Notes: generated by a model not told the origin, from the letters alone. Shown: positions 33,788 to 42,844, counted from the first letter of the stretch. The stretch is DNA of 58,218 bases from Mesobacillus selenatarsenatis SF-1 (GCF_000813125.1 NZ_BASE01000131.1:1-58218); one strand, 5' to 3'. Numbers and translations: made by a program.

Positions 33788-34456
33788 ATGGACCCATATA
33801 TCTACGGTTTATATTCCCTCATCTACTTATTTTTATTCCTATGGGGACTAAAATTATCCATTAAGTATGGATTTTTTTCCTGGCTGAATGTTCTTTTGCT
33901 CGTTACATTCGGTTTAGTGTATGACAACCTTGTACTAGCCATGGGGAGCGTGGTTGGAAAAGGAAGCTTTTTAGAAGCCTTGAATGAGATGCGTTACTGG
34001 TTCCACGCATTCTTTACGCCATTGTTGATTTTATTTTCCTGGGCAGCTATCAGGAAGACAGGAATCGACTGGCTGAAAGGACAAGCAGGATTTGTCTTGG
34101 CGGGAGTCTTCACTCTGGCTATGATTATTGCTGAACTTATACAAAATACCCTCGGACTTAAGCTTGAGTCCGCCCAGAAATATGGGGTACTAAGCTATGA
34201 ATCAGCCGGATCACACGGCCCCCCTATCTTGATCATTGGTGTTACTGTTGCGTTACTGCTTGCAGGGATTATTCTCTGGAAAAAGCTGAAGTGGAAATGG
34301 ATGGCCTTCGGCGTCATTTTGATGGGTATAGGAAGCGCTGTGCCAATTCCATTGGAGAGTGATGCAGCTACCAACGGCTTCGAACTGCTTTTACTAATTT
34401 CCTTATGGGCAACAAAATCTTTCCTTGATAAAAATTCAGATCAGGCCACGATATGA
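33788..34456 (+). CDS. Hypothetical integral membrane protein
   Basis: 222 residues with about seven transmembrane segments and a short central extramembrane stretch. I do not recognise the family. It has GGAGG upstream of the ATG and stands alone, ending in a palindromic terminator that overlaps its stop. Confidence 0.7.
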   Translation: MDPYIYGLYSLIYLFLFLWGLKLSIKYGFFSWLNVLLLVTFGLVYDNLVLAMGSVVGKGSFLEALNEMRYWFHAFFTPLLILFSWAAIRKTGIDWLKGQAGFVLAGVFTLAMIIAELIQNTLGLKLESAQKYGVLSYESAGSHGPPILIIGVTVALLLAGIILWKKLKWKWMAFGVILMGIGSAVPIPLESDAATNGFELLLLISLWATKSFLDKNSDQATI

Positions 34457-34469
34457 GGCCTGATCTGAA
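34435..34469. terminator. Bidirectional terminator
   Basis: TTCAGATCAGGCC pairs perfectly with GGCCTGATCTGAA around a 9-nt loop, between convergent genes. Confidence 0.85.
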
Positions 34470-34470
34470 T

Positions 34471-34698
34471 TTAAAATAAAGTCTTCACTTCTTGTGCTGA
34501 CAGCTGTTTCCCCGCTGAAACAACCTTTTCATCAATGACCAAAGCTGGCGTACTCTTCACTTTATACTTTTCGATTTCCTTATTATCTTCCACCATTTCG
34601 ACGACCGCTGCGACACCCGCTTCCTTTACAGCTGCATTTATACTATCTTCAAGACTTTTGCACTTCTCGCAACCAGGACCCAGTACTTTGATGATCAT
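34471..34698 (-). CDS. Small thioredoxin-fold disulfide protein
   Basis: 75 residues with the redox motif CEKC at positions 10-13 and the cis-proline region KSTPALVIDE. It matches the small redox-active disulfide protein 2 family. Cytoplasmic thiol-disulfide exchange is likely; partner unknown. AAAGGAGA precedes the ATG. Its upstream region contains the 52-bp repeat array. Confidence 0.88.
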   Translation of the reverse strand: MIIKVLGPGCEKCKSLEDSINAAVKEAGVAAVVEMVEDNKEIEKYKVKSTPALVIDEKVVSAGKQLSAQEVKTLF

Positions 34699-34785
34699 AA
34701 TTTCTATCTCCTTTCACATTTGACCATGTTTAATTACCTTTATATCTTAAATGTACCCTGATCTTAAGAATAAAAGCCTTCAACC

Positions 34786-35187
34786 TGACAGCTTTTATGG
34801 TGAATGAACCAATGCTGTCACGATTCCTTCGTTTTTCTGACAGCTTTTCCGGTGTATGAGCCAAAGCTGTCATGATTCCTTCGTTATTCTGACAGCTTTT
34901 CAGGCGAATGGGCCAAAGCTGTCATGATTCCTCCGTTATTCTGACAGCTTTTCTGAAGAATGAGCGAAAGCTGTCATGATTCCACAGTTATTTTGACAGC
35001 TATTCAGGGAAATGGGCTAAAGCTGTCATGATTCCTCCGTTTTTTTGACAGCTTTTCTGGTGCATGGGCTAAAGCTGTCATGATTCCTCTGTTATTCTGA
35101 CAGCTTTTCTGCAAAATGAATCAGACCTGTCAAGAATCCGTCATTATCCTGACAGCTTATCAGGAGCATGAGCCAAAGCTGACATGA
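34786..35187. repeat. Eight-copy 52-bp palindromic repeat array
   Basis: TGACAGC starts units at 34786, 34838, 34890, 34942, 34994, 35046, 35098 and 35150, exactly 52 bp apart. Each unit has TGACAGCTTT and AAAGCTGTCA arms around about 15 variable bases (35 bp in all), then a linker like TGATTCCTTCGTTATTC. The seventh unit is the most degenerate. It fills the divergent region between the small redox gene and yvgN; the rest of 34699-35303 shows nothing else. Confidence 0.95.
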
Positions 35188-35303
35188 TTCTAACAGAGCT
35201 ATCTTTTAAAAAGCTATTCAACCAAGGAAGTCCAATTACTTTTTAGCATTCAAAAAATATGAGAAAATAAAATAGTAATTGAATTGATAAGGAGGCGCAT
35301 GAT

Positions 35304-36134
35304 ATGCCACAAAATCTCCAGGATACTACGACTTTACATAATGGTGTCAAGATGCCATGGTTTGGCCTTGGTGTGTTCAAGGTCCAGGAAGGATCTGAAG
35401 TTGTAGAATCTGTTAAAGCAGCACTTAAAAATGGCTACAAGAGCATCGATACTGCAGCAGTTTACAAGAACGAGGAAGGCGTGGGCCAGGGAATCAAAGA
35501 AGCTGGTGTTCCGCGTGAAGAATTGTTTATCACGACGAAGGTCTGGAATTCTGACCAGGGTTATGAATCCACACTCAAGGCATTTGAAACTAGCATGGAA
35601 AAGCTTGGCCTCGATTACCTTGACCTTTACCTGATTCACTGGCCAGTAGCCGGCAAATATAAAGAAACATGGAAGGCACTTGAAAAACTTTATAAAGATG
35701 GGAGAGTCCGCGCAATTGGTGTGAGCAACTTCCATGTTCATCATCTTAAAGATTTGATAACTGATGCTGAAATCACACCAATGGTTAACCAGGTCGAATA
35801 CCATCCGCATCTGGCCCAGACCGAGCTGCTTGAGTTCTGCAAAGCTGAAGGCATCCAAATGGAAGCCTGGTCTCCATTGAAGCAGGGCGAGCTTTTATCA
35901 GATCCAACAATCGTTGAAATCGCAGAAAAGCATAAGAAATCTCCCGCACAAGTGATCCTGCGCTGGGATTTACAAAATGAAGTTGTGACGATTCCTAAAT
36001 CAATCAAGGAACATCGTATTATCGAAAATGCAGATATCTTTGAATTCGAGCTTTCTGTTGACGATATGGACCGCCTGAACAGCTTGAACAAGAATGAACG
36101 TGTAGGTCCCGATCCGGATAATTTCGATTTTTGA
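35304..36134 (+). CDS. yvgN: Glyoxal/methylglyoxal reductase YvgN
   Basis: 276 residues, the exact length of B. subtilis YvgN and very similar throughout (LHNGVKMPWFGLGVFKV, RAIGVSNFHVHHL, IPKSIKEHRIIENADIFEFE). The AKR tetrad is Asp49, Tyr54, Lys79 and His112. It reduces methylglyoxal and other aldehydes with NADPH. AAGGAGG lies upstream of the ATG. Monocistronic with its own terminator; the 52-bp repeat array ends about 115 bp upstream. Confidence 0.92.
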   Translation: MPQNLQDTTTLHNGVKMPWFGLGVFKVQEGSEVVESVKAALKNGYKSIDTAAVYKNEEGVGQGIKEAGVPREELFITTKVWNSDQGYESTLKAFETSMEKLGLDYLDLYLIHWPVAGKYKETWKALEKLYKDGRVRAIGVSNFHVHHLKDLITDAEITPMVNQVEYHPHLAQTELLEFCKAEGIQMEAWSPLKQGELLSDPTIVEIAEKHKKSPAQVILRWDLQNEVVTIPKSIKEHRIIENADIFEFELSVDDMDRLNSLNKNERVGPDPDNFDF

Positions 36135-36152
36135 TTAAAATCAATGCAATTG

Positions 36153-36179
36153 GACGCAGATTAGTTTCTGCGTCTTTTT
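36153..36179 (+). terminator. Terminator of yvgN
   Basis: GACGCAGA / TCTGCGTC stem with a T run. Confidence 0.9.
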
Positions 36180-36302
36180 ATTTCTTAAAAATCAATACCA
36201 AATAATTATACCTAAATATAGTATCTGGTGCTAAAAATCACATCTTTTTATAATCCTGCATGTTAAACTGCAAAGGAATAAATTTAGAGAGGGGTTTTTA
36301 GC

Positions 36303-37268
36303 ATGGACTTGCCAAAACTTAAAATTGCCCATATGGTTCCCAGGGTTCCAATAATGCAAGGCGGAATGGGGGTAGGAATCTCGCTCAGCGGATTGGCATC
36401 AGCGGTTGCAAACGCAGGCGGCATTGGTATCATCTCCGGAACAGGGATCACAGTTGAAGAGATGCGTCTGCATATCAGGAAAGCCAGGAAGCTAACACAG
36501 GGTAATGGATACATCGGGGTGAACGTATTGTTTGCGATGAATGATTTTGCTGAAAAAATGAAAGCTGCACTAGATGAAAAAGTTGATTTCATCATATCTG
36601 GAGCCGGAATTTCACGAGATATGTATTCATGGGGAAAGCAAGCGGGGATCCCGGTCATTTCCATTGTCTCCTCTGCCAAACTAGCTAAAATCTCGGAACG
36701 CCTGGGTGCTGCTGCAGTGGTAGTTGAAGGATTTGAAGCAGGCGGGCATCTCGGGACTGACAAGCCCCTTTTTGACATACTTTCTGAAATTGTTGAGTCG
36801 GTGTCCATCCCGGTGATTGCTGCTGGAGGAATCATGACTGGGGCTGATATCGCTAAGGCTTTGTCCCTTGGAGCTTCTGGCGTCCAAATGGGCACAAGGT
36901 TTGTTGCCAGTGATGAATGCGACGCTCCGCAAAGCTTTAAGGAGAAATACGTTTCCGCCACTGAAAAAGATACAATACTGGTGAAAACCACAGTAGGGCT
37001 GCACGGTCGGGCCATTGCCAATCATTTTACTAACCTAATCACTACCTCAGATAAACTTAAGATCAAAAAATGTCGTGATTGCCTAAAAAATTGCTCCTAT
37101 CAATTTTGTACACTGGACTCTCTGCTCACCTCCGTTGCCGGCGATGTAGAGAATGGCCTCGTATTCGCTGGCTCTAGGGTAAGTGAAATTAAAGAAATCT
37201 TGCCGGTCCGGGCAATCATAGAAAATTTAAAAACGGAATATAAAGCAGCCGTTCAAAGCTTTGCCTAA
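36303..37268 (+). CDS. Nitronate monooxygenase-like FMN protein
   Basis: 321 residues. A TIM-barrel of the NMO/FabK group: PIMQGGMGVGIS, GAGISRDMY, VVEGFEAGGHLG with the likely catalytic His, and VIAAGGIMTGADIAKAL plus GASGVQMGTRF for FMN phosphate. The C-terminal ~75 residues add a cysteine cluster CRDCLKNCSYQFC not found in the basic family, perhaps metal-binding. Substrate unknown. GAGAGGGG lies upstream of the ATG. Confidence 0.85.
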   Translation: MDLPKLKIAHMVPRVPIMQGGMGVGISLSGLASAVANAGGIGIISGTGITVEEMRLHIRKARKLTQGNGYIGVNVLFAMNDFAEKMKAALDEKVDFIISGAGISRDMYSWGKQAGIPVISIVSSAKLAKISERLGAAAVVVEGFEAGGHLGTDKPLFDILSEIVESVSIPVIAAGGIMTGADIAKALSLGASGVQMGTRFVASDECDAPQSFKEKYVSATEKDTILVKTTVGLHGRAIANHFTNLITTSDKLKIKKCRDCLKNCSYQFCTLDSLLTSVAGDVENGLVFAGSRVSEIKEILPVRAIIENLKTEYKAAVQSFA

Positions 37269-37354
37269 ATAAAGATTATATTAGATTTGGGGCAGACCAA
37301 CGAATTGGCTTAGGGCTTTTTTCAAGCTCTCAAACAAAAAAAATTCACAAAATA

Positions 37355-37388
37355 AAACACAGACAACCTAATTCGTGGTTGTCTGTTT
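37355..37388. terminator. Bidirectional terminator
   Basis: ACAGACAACC / GGTTGTCTGT stem flanked by A-rich and T-rich tails, between convergent genes. Confidence 0.8.
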
Positions 37389-37392
37389 TGCT

Positions 37393-38148
37393 TCACAAAG
37401 TTATCAAAAACTCCTGGTTTGACCGCTGATCCTTTGTATGAACCCGTTCATTAAAATAGATTTCTTTTTCATTCATCAATATGACGGTAGAGCTTCTCGT
37501 CCCGTATCCATCGCTTTTGATAAACATCGGTGACAGCAAACGCTCCCACTCCAGCGAGACTCCTGTTGAAGGCAGCAGATGGTCTGGTGCAGGGTCGGCA
37601 TTTTCCAAATGGGCAAATAGTTGGTTAACCAGATCAGGGTGCCCTTCCGAAAGAATACTGGCAAGTCCTGCCTTCCCACGTGATACCTTTGGCCAGTCCG
37701 TATTAAGCAAGTGGTTGCTGACCCCGTGTACGCCAGGTTCAACTTTTTGCAGGTGACCTCCACGGTTGGAATAATAAAAAAGCTCCTCCAAATTCCCTGC
37801 TATTAGATTATAGCCCGGATATTCATGACGGCGATTGGCCAAGTCCTCTAAATAGGCCTGCGGGTTATATGTCCCTTTCAGAAAATCTGCAACAAGCTCC
37901 CCTCTTGTTCTTTTCCCATTCGTGGTTTCACTTGGGTCGCGATAATTGGTCAGGGCAGCAAACTTGCCTGAAGTCGTCACCCCCATCCATGTTCCCATTT
38001 TTTCAAGATCTCGGCCGGCGAGCAGTTCTGGCGCATCTTCCCAAAAAAAAGCCGGCGCAGTTTCCCGGGCATATGCTTCATCCCTATTAGCAGCAATAAT
38101 AAGCTTATATTTCGGATGCACTTTGTAGGCAAATAAAATCAAACACAT
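37393..38148 (-). CDS. NRDE family protein (TANGO2-like)
   Basis: 251 residues opening with MCLILFAYKVHP and the family motif ANRDE near residues 20-24, then MGTWMGV and LTNYRDP. The N-terminal Cys2 is typical of Ntn-hydrolase-like NRDE proteins. Function in bacteria is not established. The ribosome site is weak (GGAAAG, 12 bases upstream). Confidence 0.85.
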   Translation of the reverse strand: MCLILFAYKVHPKYKLIIAANRDEAYARETAPAFFWEDAPELLAGRDLEKMGTWMGVTTSGKFAALTNYRDPSETTNGKRTRGELVADFLKGTYNPQAYLEDLANRRHEYPGYNLIAGNLEELFYYSNRGGHLQKVEPGVHGVSNHLLNTDWPKVSRGKAGLASILSEGHPDLVNQLFAHLENADPAPDHLLPSTGVSLEWERLLSPMFIKSDGYGTRSSTVILMNEKEIYFNERVHTKDQRSNQEFLITL

Positions 38149-38194
38149 TAATCATCACAGCTTTCCGTTCATTTTCCACTATTATAACTCAACG

Positions 38195-38226
38195 CAAAAA
38201 AAGAGAAGGACCAAGTCCCTCTCTTT
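38195..38226 (-). terminator. Terminator of nucleoside transporter gene
   Basis: Minus strand AGAGAGGGAC / GTCCTTCTCT with T7. Confidence 0.85.
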
Positions 38227-38234
38227 CCTCATTT

Positions 38235-39449
38235 TTATAAAAGCATACCTGCCATTGCCGCACTCAATAATGATGCAAGCATACCAGCGATGACAGCTCG
38301 TACACCCATGCGAGCGATGTCTCCGCGACGACTTGGAGCAAGGCTTCCAAGACCGCCAAGCAGGATTCCCATTGAAGATACGTTTGCGAATCCACAAAGA
38401 GCAAAGCTGATGATTGCTACTGTTTTAGCAGATAATTGTTCAATTTGTGGTGCAAATGAAGAGTAAGCTACAAATTCATTCAAGATTAATTTTTGACCAA
38501 TGAATCCGCCGGCTTTCACAGCCTCATCCCAAGGTACGCCGATTGCAAAAGCAAGTGGAGCGAAAACAAAGCCCAGAATTGTTTCAAGCGTTAAGTTACC
38601 GGCTCCGAAGAATCCTCCAAAGAACCCAAGAATTCCATTGATCAAGGCAATCAATGCGATGAACGCAAGCAACATTGCACCGATATTCAAAGCTAACTGA
38701 AGACCCGTGCTTGCTCCCTTAGCGGCAGCATCAATCACGTTAACTGAATCTGTATCTTTTTCCATTCTTAGTTCATCAGATGACTCAGATTTTTCTGTTT
38801 CTGGAATCATGATTTTAGCCATGATCAAACCTGCTGGAGCAGCCATGAAGCTTGCTGCAAGCAGGTATTCCAATGGAACACCTAATAATGAATAACCAAT
38901 CAATACGGAACCTGCGACAGAAGCCAGACCTCCAACCATGATAGCAAAAAGCTCTGACTGAGTCATTTTCGCGATGTAAGGCTTAACTACAAGCGGTGCT
39001 TCTGTCTGGCCCACGAAAATGTTAGCAGCAGCTGATAGTGATTCAGCCTTGCTCGTGCCCAGCAATTTAGAAAGCGCTCCGCCCAGGATCTTGATAACCA
39101 CTTGCATGATTCCCAGGTAGTAAAGCACAGAAATTAAAGAAGAGAAGAAAATAACAACCGTTAATACTTGGAAAGCGAATACAAAGCCAATATTTTCGGC
39201 CTGGAACAATCCGCCAAACAGGAATTGCACACCAGCGTCTGTATAGTTGACGATTTCATTGACACCAAGTGAAAGCTTTTTCAGTAAGAGTTTACCTGTT
39301 TCCCATTTCAATACTAAGAACGCGAAAATGAATTGGATTGCCAACCCGCCAAGGATTGTCCTAAAATTGATGGATTTTTTGTTATTTGAGAAAATAAATG
39401 CAATTCCCAAAACGACTGCAATCCCAATCAAACCCCATAAGATATTCAT
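38235..39449 (-). CDS. Concentrative nucleoside transporter (NupC/NupG type)
   Basis: 404 residues with ten or so hydrophobic segments. CNT motifs: FVGQTEAPLVVKPY, GASTGLQLALNIGAMLLAF, LNEFVAYSSF and CGFANVSSMGILLGGLG. It imports nucleosides with H+ or Na+. ATG 39449 is eight bases after AGAGGTGGGG; a GTG at 39461 is part of that site. The upstream region has a cre site and DeoR-like operators, and deoR lies directly upstream on the same strand. Confidence 0.92.
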   Translation of the reverse strand: MNILWGLIGIAVVLGIAFIFSNNKKSINFRTILGGLAIQFIFAFLVLKWETGKLLLKKLSLGVNEIVNYTDAGVQFLFGGLFQAENIGFVFAFQVLTVVIFFSSLISVLYYLGIMQVVIKILGGALSKLLGTSKAESLSAAANIFVGQTEAPLVVKPYIAKMTQSELFAIMVGGLASVAGSVLIGYSLLGVPLEYLLAASFMAAPAGLIMAKIMIPETEKSESSDELRMEKDTDSVNVIDAAAKGASTGLQLALNIGAMLLAFIALIALINGILGFFGGFFGAGNLTLETILGFVFAPLAFAIGVPWDEAVKAGGFIGQKLILNEFVAYSSFAPQIEQLSAKTVAIISFALCGFANVSSMGILLGGLGSLAPSRRGDIARMGVRAVIAGMLASLLSAAMAGMLL

Positions 39450-39488
39450 TGTTGACCCCACCTCTTGTTGTGATATTTGCTGAACTGT

Positions 39489-39502
39489 TGTTAACGTTTA
39501 CA
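39489..39502 (-). promoter_or_regulatory. cre site upstream of nucleoside transporter
   Basis: TGTTAACGTTTACA fits the cre consensus at every fixed position, about 40 bp upstream of the start codon. A related partial copy, GTAAAACGTTTACA, lies at 39524-39537. CcpA repression is inferred. Confidence 0.7.
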
Positions 39503-39600
39503 AATGCTATGAAAAAAATTTCAGTAAAACGTTTACATTTGTTTATCTCAAACTTTCTATAGCAAATATATCAGAACTAAAGAACTTTTGTAAATAAGTT

Positions 39601-39619
39601 TTTGAACAAATGTAAAATG
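39601..39619. promoter_or_regulatory. Candidate DeoR operator upstream of nucleoside transporter
   Basis: TGAACAAATGTAAAAT at 39603-39618 repeats almost exactly on the opposite strand in front of deoR (TGAACATATGTAAAAC, 40788-40773). Shared by the transporter and the regulator gene only. DeoR binding is inferred. Confidence 0.55.
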
Positions 39620-39644
39620 AAATTTATACCTTTTCATCATTTCG

Positions 39645-39686
39645 ACAAAAATACCCGCAAAGGCCTCAAACCTATCGGGTATTTGT
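39645..39686 (-). terminator. Terminator of deoR
   Basis: Minus strand AAATACCCG / CGGGTATTTTT with an 18-nt loop. Confidence 0.75.
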
Positions 39687-39722
39687 TTGTATCTTATGGC
39701 TTTTATTCTAGTCACTGAATCC

Positions 39723-40661
39723 TTACTTATCTAACAAGAATTTTGCAGTAAATTGGTCCGTTACAAGTACATTTGTATACTTCCCCTTTAAAGCCCCATA
39801 AATACCATCTATTTTGTGAGCTCCGCCTGCAACTAATATTGAATACTTCTTCTTCTTTAACTCTTCAAGTTCTATGCCCAAAGTTCTTGCATCAAGGTTT
39901 TCGTTGCAAACCTTTCCGTCTTTATCAAAAAACCGTGAACAAATATCCCCGACAGCTTTTGAATAAATGACTTGCAAATCTTCTTCTGTAAAGTATCCTA
40001 ACTGGAACAATAAAGATTCAGACTTGATCGGACCGATTGTATAGACCGCAATGTTCGATTGCTTCCCCATTTCCAGAATCTTTTTTATATGCCTGTCCGC
40101 CTCCATCGCCTGTTTGACCACGACATGGTCTACGATGGCCGGCAGCGGCAGATGATGCGGTGCGCTGTTGAAGGCCTTGCCGAATAAATACAGTATTTCA
40201 TTTGCATACGTATTCGTTTCGGAGTGGCTGACTCCGCCCTTCAACTGGACGACCTTTACATTCTTGCACGGTTTCTGCTTCAGTTCCAGGGCAACATGAT
40301 AAAGCGTCGTTCCCCAGGTGACACCGATAATATCATCGTGGTCAACCACTTCATTCAAAAAAGAAGCAGCTTTCTCCCCGAGATATGTTTTGATCACACT
40401 TTCTTCATATTGTGGAATATGAGTGACAATTGCCTTTTTTAACCCGAACTTTTGTTCAAGCTGTGCTGACAAATTCTCTACGTCCTCTGTAGGATCCATG
40501 ATTCTGATATCCACAATCCCCTCCTGCTTTGCGATCTGAAGGAACCTTGATACTGTTGGCCTTGATACTCCCAGCTCCCTTGCTATATCGTTCTGGTTAT
40601 AGTCAAGTAAATAATAAAGCTTTGCTGCCTCGATTATTTTTAATAATTTTTCTTTTTCCAT
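39723..40661 (-). CDS. deoR: Deoxyribonucleoside regulator DeoR (SorC family)
   Basis: 312 residues, one less than B. subtilis DeoR and similar along its length. A helix-turn-helix lies near 20-45 (QNDIARELGVSRPTVSRFLQ); the sugar-binding domain has VGVTWGTT-like IGVTWGTTLYHVA, VVQLKGGVSHS and SILVAGGAHK. It represses deoxynucleoside use and is released by deoxyribose-5-phosphate. Placed directly upstream of the nucleoside transporter, but in a separate transcript with its own terminator. Confidence 0.9.
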   Translation of the reverse strand: MEKEKLLKIIEAAKLYYLLDYNQNDIARELGVSRPTVSRFLQIAKQEGIVDIRIMDPTEDVENLSAQLEQKFGLKKAIVTHIPQYEESVIKTYLGEKAASFLNEVVDHDDIIGVTWGTTLYHVALELKQKPCKNVKVVQLKGGVSHSETNTYANEILYLFGKAFNSAPHHLPLPAIVDHVVVKQAMEADRHIKKILEMGKQSNIAVYTIGPIKSESLLFQLGYFTEEDLQVIYSKAVGDICSRFFDKDGKVCNENLDARTLGIELEELKKKKYSILVAGGAHKIDGIYGALKGKYTNVLVTDQFTAKFLLDK

Positions 40662-40745
40662 AGGTGATCACCCTTGAGAATGACTTAAATTCAATACCTT
40701 TATTCTAGCAAAAAATCCGAATGAAAACATTTACATTTTTAAAAA

Positions 40746-40792
40746 GAACAAAATGTTCATAATTAACCAGGGTTTTACATATGTTCATTTTC
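40746..40792. promoter_or_regulatory. Candidate DeoR autoregulatory sites
   Basis: Perfect palindrome GAACAAAATGTTC (40746-40758) and TTTTACATATGTTCATTTTC (40773-40792) lie about 85-130 bp upstream of deoR. A third A/T-rich relative is AAAACATTTACATTTTT at 40724-40740. Confidence 0.5.
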
Positions 40793-40830
40793 GTCAGAAC
40801 ACTTAGAAGACCGTTAAGTTTAAACTGAGA

Positions 40831-40864
40831 AAAAGAAAAGGATTGGTGCTAACCCAATCCCTTC
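40831..40864 (-). terminator. Terminator of RND/tetR operon
   Basis: Minus strand GGGATTGG / CCAATCCTT with a 7-nt loop and a T-rich tail. Confidence 0.8.
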
Positions 40865-40872
40865 CAAAAAGA

Positions 40873-41436
40873 TTATTTAATAATGGCCATAACTGACTGA
40901 GTATACTTCCGAACCAAGGCAATCTTTTCTCCCTCGTTTAATAAATGAAAGGGGGTATCATTCTTGAAGATAACCTGGCTGACGAAAATCCCCCCAAGGT
41001 GCCTTGCAACAAGATCTGTATCAACTTTTTGACCCATATTCTCAAAATGCAGTGCCAAACCCTTTTCAAGACTTGAAAAAATCATATTAGGCAAATCAAC
41101 TTCCTCATTCAAATTCCCCATCAAGCTTTCGGATATGAGCATTTTAACCATAGGTGCATTTCTGGACAAAGTACCTAATCTATTTTCAATAATCTTTATC
41201 AAAAAAGCTTCTGTATCCTCTGTTTTTGCCATCCTGGCAATTTGCGAATCAAATTGTTTTTCCAAAACATTCTTGATGACTGTAACAAACAGGTTCTGTT
41301 TATTGGTGAATTTCCGGAACAATGTTACCTCAGCCACTTCTGCTTCCTTTGCAATCTCTTGTGTTGTAGCCTGCAGTCCTTTTTTTACGAAAACCTTCAT
41401 TGCTGCATTCAAGATTTGTTCCGTTTTGTCCCTCAT
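40873..41436 (-). CDS. TetR family repressor of the RND pump operon
   Basis: 187 residues. The N-terminal helix-turn-helix (ATTQEIAKEAEVAEVTLFRKFTNK) is typical TetR/AcrR; the rest is the helical ligand domain. It is the last gene of a three-gene operon behind the two RND genes, 10 bp after the second. It probably binds the 20-bp palindrome at the operon promoter and so controls its own synthesis and that of the pump. GGGGTGG precedes the ATG. Confidence 0.88.
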   Translation of the reverse strand: MRDKTEQILNAAMKVFVKKGLQATTQEIAKEAEVAEVTLFRKFTNKQNLFVTVIKNVLEKQFDSQIARMAKTEDTEAFLIKIIENRLGTLSRNAPMVKMLISESLMGNLNEEVDLPNMIFSSLEKGLALHFENMGQKVDTDLVARHLGGIFVSQVIFKNDTPFHLLNEGEKIALVRKYTQSVMAIIK

Positions 41437-41446
41437 AGTGCCACCC

Positions 41447-42844
41447 CTAATTTACTGGTAATTCATTCTCCCCTACATGTCTTATTTTCACAAAACGGTC
41501 AAGAATAATCAAGATGGCAGGCATGACTACAATAGTACTGAACAGTGCTAGGGATATATTTATTAATGTCATCAAACCGAAGTTGCTCAAGATGACAAAA
41601 TCGGAAATCAGCAGGGCACTGAAACCGCCGATTGTTGTAAATGCTGATGCGAGGATAGCCTTCCCTGTTTTTCGGTTCGTGATCATGATGGCTTCCCTGC
41701 TGTTTCTGCCTTTTTTTCTTTCTTCATAAAAACGCTCCATGATCAGGATTGTAAACTCTGTGCCTATTCCGATAATCAATGCTCCCAGTGTGGCAGTCAA
41801 CGGGGTATATTTTATATCAAGTAAAAACATGGCTCCACCTGACCACCCTACAATCAGGGCAATTGGGAGCAATGGAATAAATGCTTTTACAGGATGGCGG
41901 TATACAAACAGCAAGCCCAGAAATACCAACCCCATCCCGAGCAAAGTCATTTTATACCTGCCGGTAGTCAAAGCGGTAACCATTTCAACATCCAGGACTG
42001 CTTTTCCGGTAACCGTGGTATCGACCCCATCCAATTCTTCCGCCTCTAAATAATCGTTTAAGTCATCAATGAAACCCTTAAGCTCCTCTGCCTCAAGATG
42101 CTCTATGCTCAATGTGATGACACCTTTTGTCCCTTCTTCATTAACCAACAGCTTTTTTTGGTCCCCTGGCATGTCAGATAATTGTTCCTCTATCTCTTGA
42201 GTTTCTGGTAATTTCCCATCATTCATTTGCCGAAGTGCAGTTGTGACTGAGCGAGAATCTTTAACTGTTTCTGGAAACTCACTTTCTGCTGTTCCGGTAA
42301 TTCTATCTACCCACTCCAACACCCCGGGGGATGACACATCTTCAGCTTCATATACAATCGAAATTTGATCGGTACTGCCGAGAATTTCTCTTAACTTATG
42401 AATATCCTTTAACTCCTGTGTATCCTGTGGCATAAACTTTTCAACATCTGTTTCGACCCCCGCTTGTAAATCAGCCCACATACCGAAACCTGCTGATATG
42501 AAGGCAACAAAAATGATGAACCACTTCAGTGATATCACTTTCCTGGTAAACCAATTAAAGAACCTATCTTCCTTCTTCTTTTTTAATTTTATTTGTTTCT
42601 TTTTATTTCTTTCTCCTCCGAAGAAATGGTCTCTAGTGAATAAAACCGGAATTAATATGAATACTCCTACTATAAAGCTGATGATCATTCCTACTGTCAG
42701 CATCTTGCCAAAATCCTGGATCATCGGTACAGGAGACGTGTATAAAGCAATAAACCCTAACCCGGTAGAAATTAAAGCTGTCAAAACCGCCGGCACCATT
42801 TTCGTTATTGTCTGATTTAGAGCCTTCTTTGGTTTGTTATTCAT
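41447..42844 (-). CDS. MMPL/RND (HAE3-type) transporter, C-terminal part
   Basis: 465 residues. It begins inside what would be the cytoplasmic loop before TM5 of a full RND protein (KPKKALNQTITKMVPAVLTALISTGLGF, of which TM5-6 follow), then the second repeat: an extracytoplasmic domain (~115-260) and the last six helices with GALIIGIGTEFTILIMERFYEE. ATG 42844 follows GAGGAGG. The first eight bases overlap the end of the upstream gene (ATGAATAA). It should assemble with that product into one pump. Confidence 0.85.
   Translation of the reverse strand: MNNKPKKALNQTITKMVPAVLTALISTGLGFIALYTSPVPMIQDFGKMLTVGMIISFIVGVFILIPVLFTRDHFFGGERNKKKQIKLKKKKEDRFFNWFTRKVISLKWFIIFVAFISAGFGMWADLQAGVETDVEKFMPQDTQELKDIHKLREILGSTDQISIVYEAEDVSSPGVLEWVDRITGTAESEFPETVKDSRSVTTALRQMNDGKLPETQEIEEQLSDMPGDQKKLLVNEEGTKGVITLSIEHLEAEELKGFIDDLNDYLEAEELDGVDTTVTGKAVLDVEMVTALTTGRYKMTLLGMGLVFLGLLFVYRHPVKAFIPLLPIALIVGWSGGAMFLLDIKYTPLTATLGALIIGIGTEFTILIMERFYEERKKGRNSREAIMITNRKTGKAILASAFTTIGGFSALLISDFVILSNFGLMTLINISLALFSTIVVMPAILIILDRFVKIRHVGENELPVN

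Noticed and set aside
34786-35187. Possible CRISPR array.
   Set aside because: The palindromic arms flank only about 15 variable bases, the 17-bp linkers are conserved, and no cas gene is present in the window.
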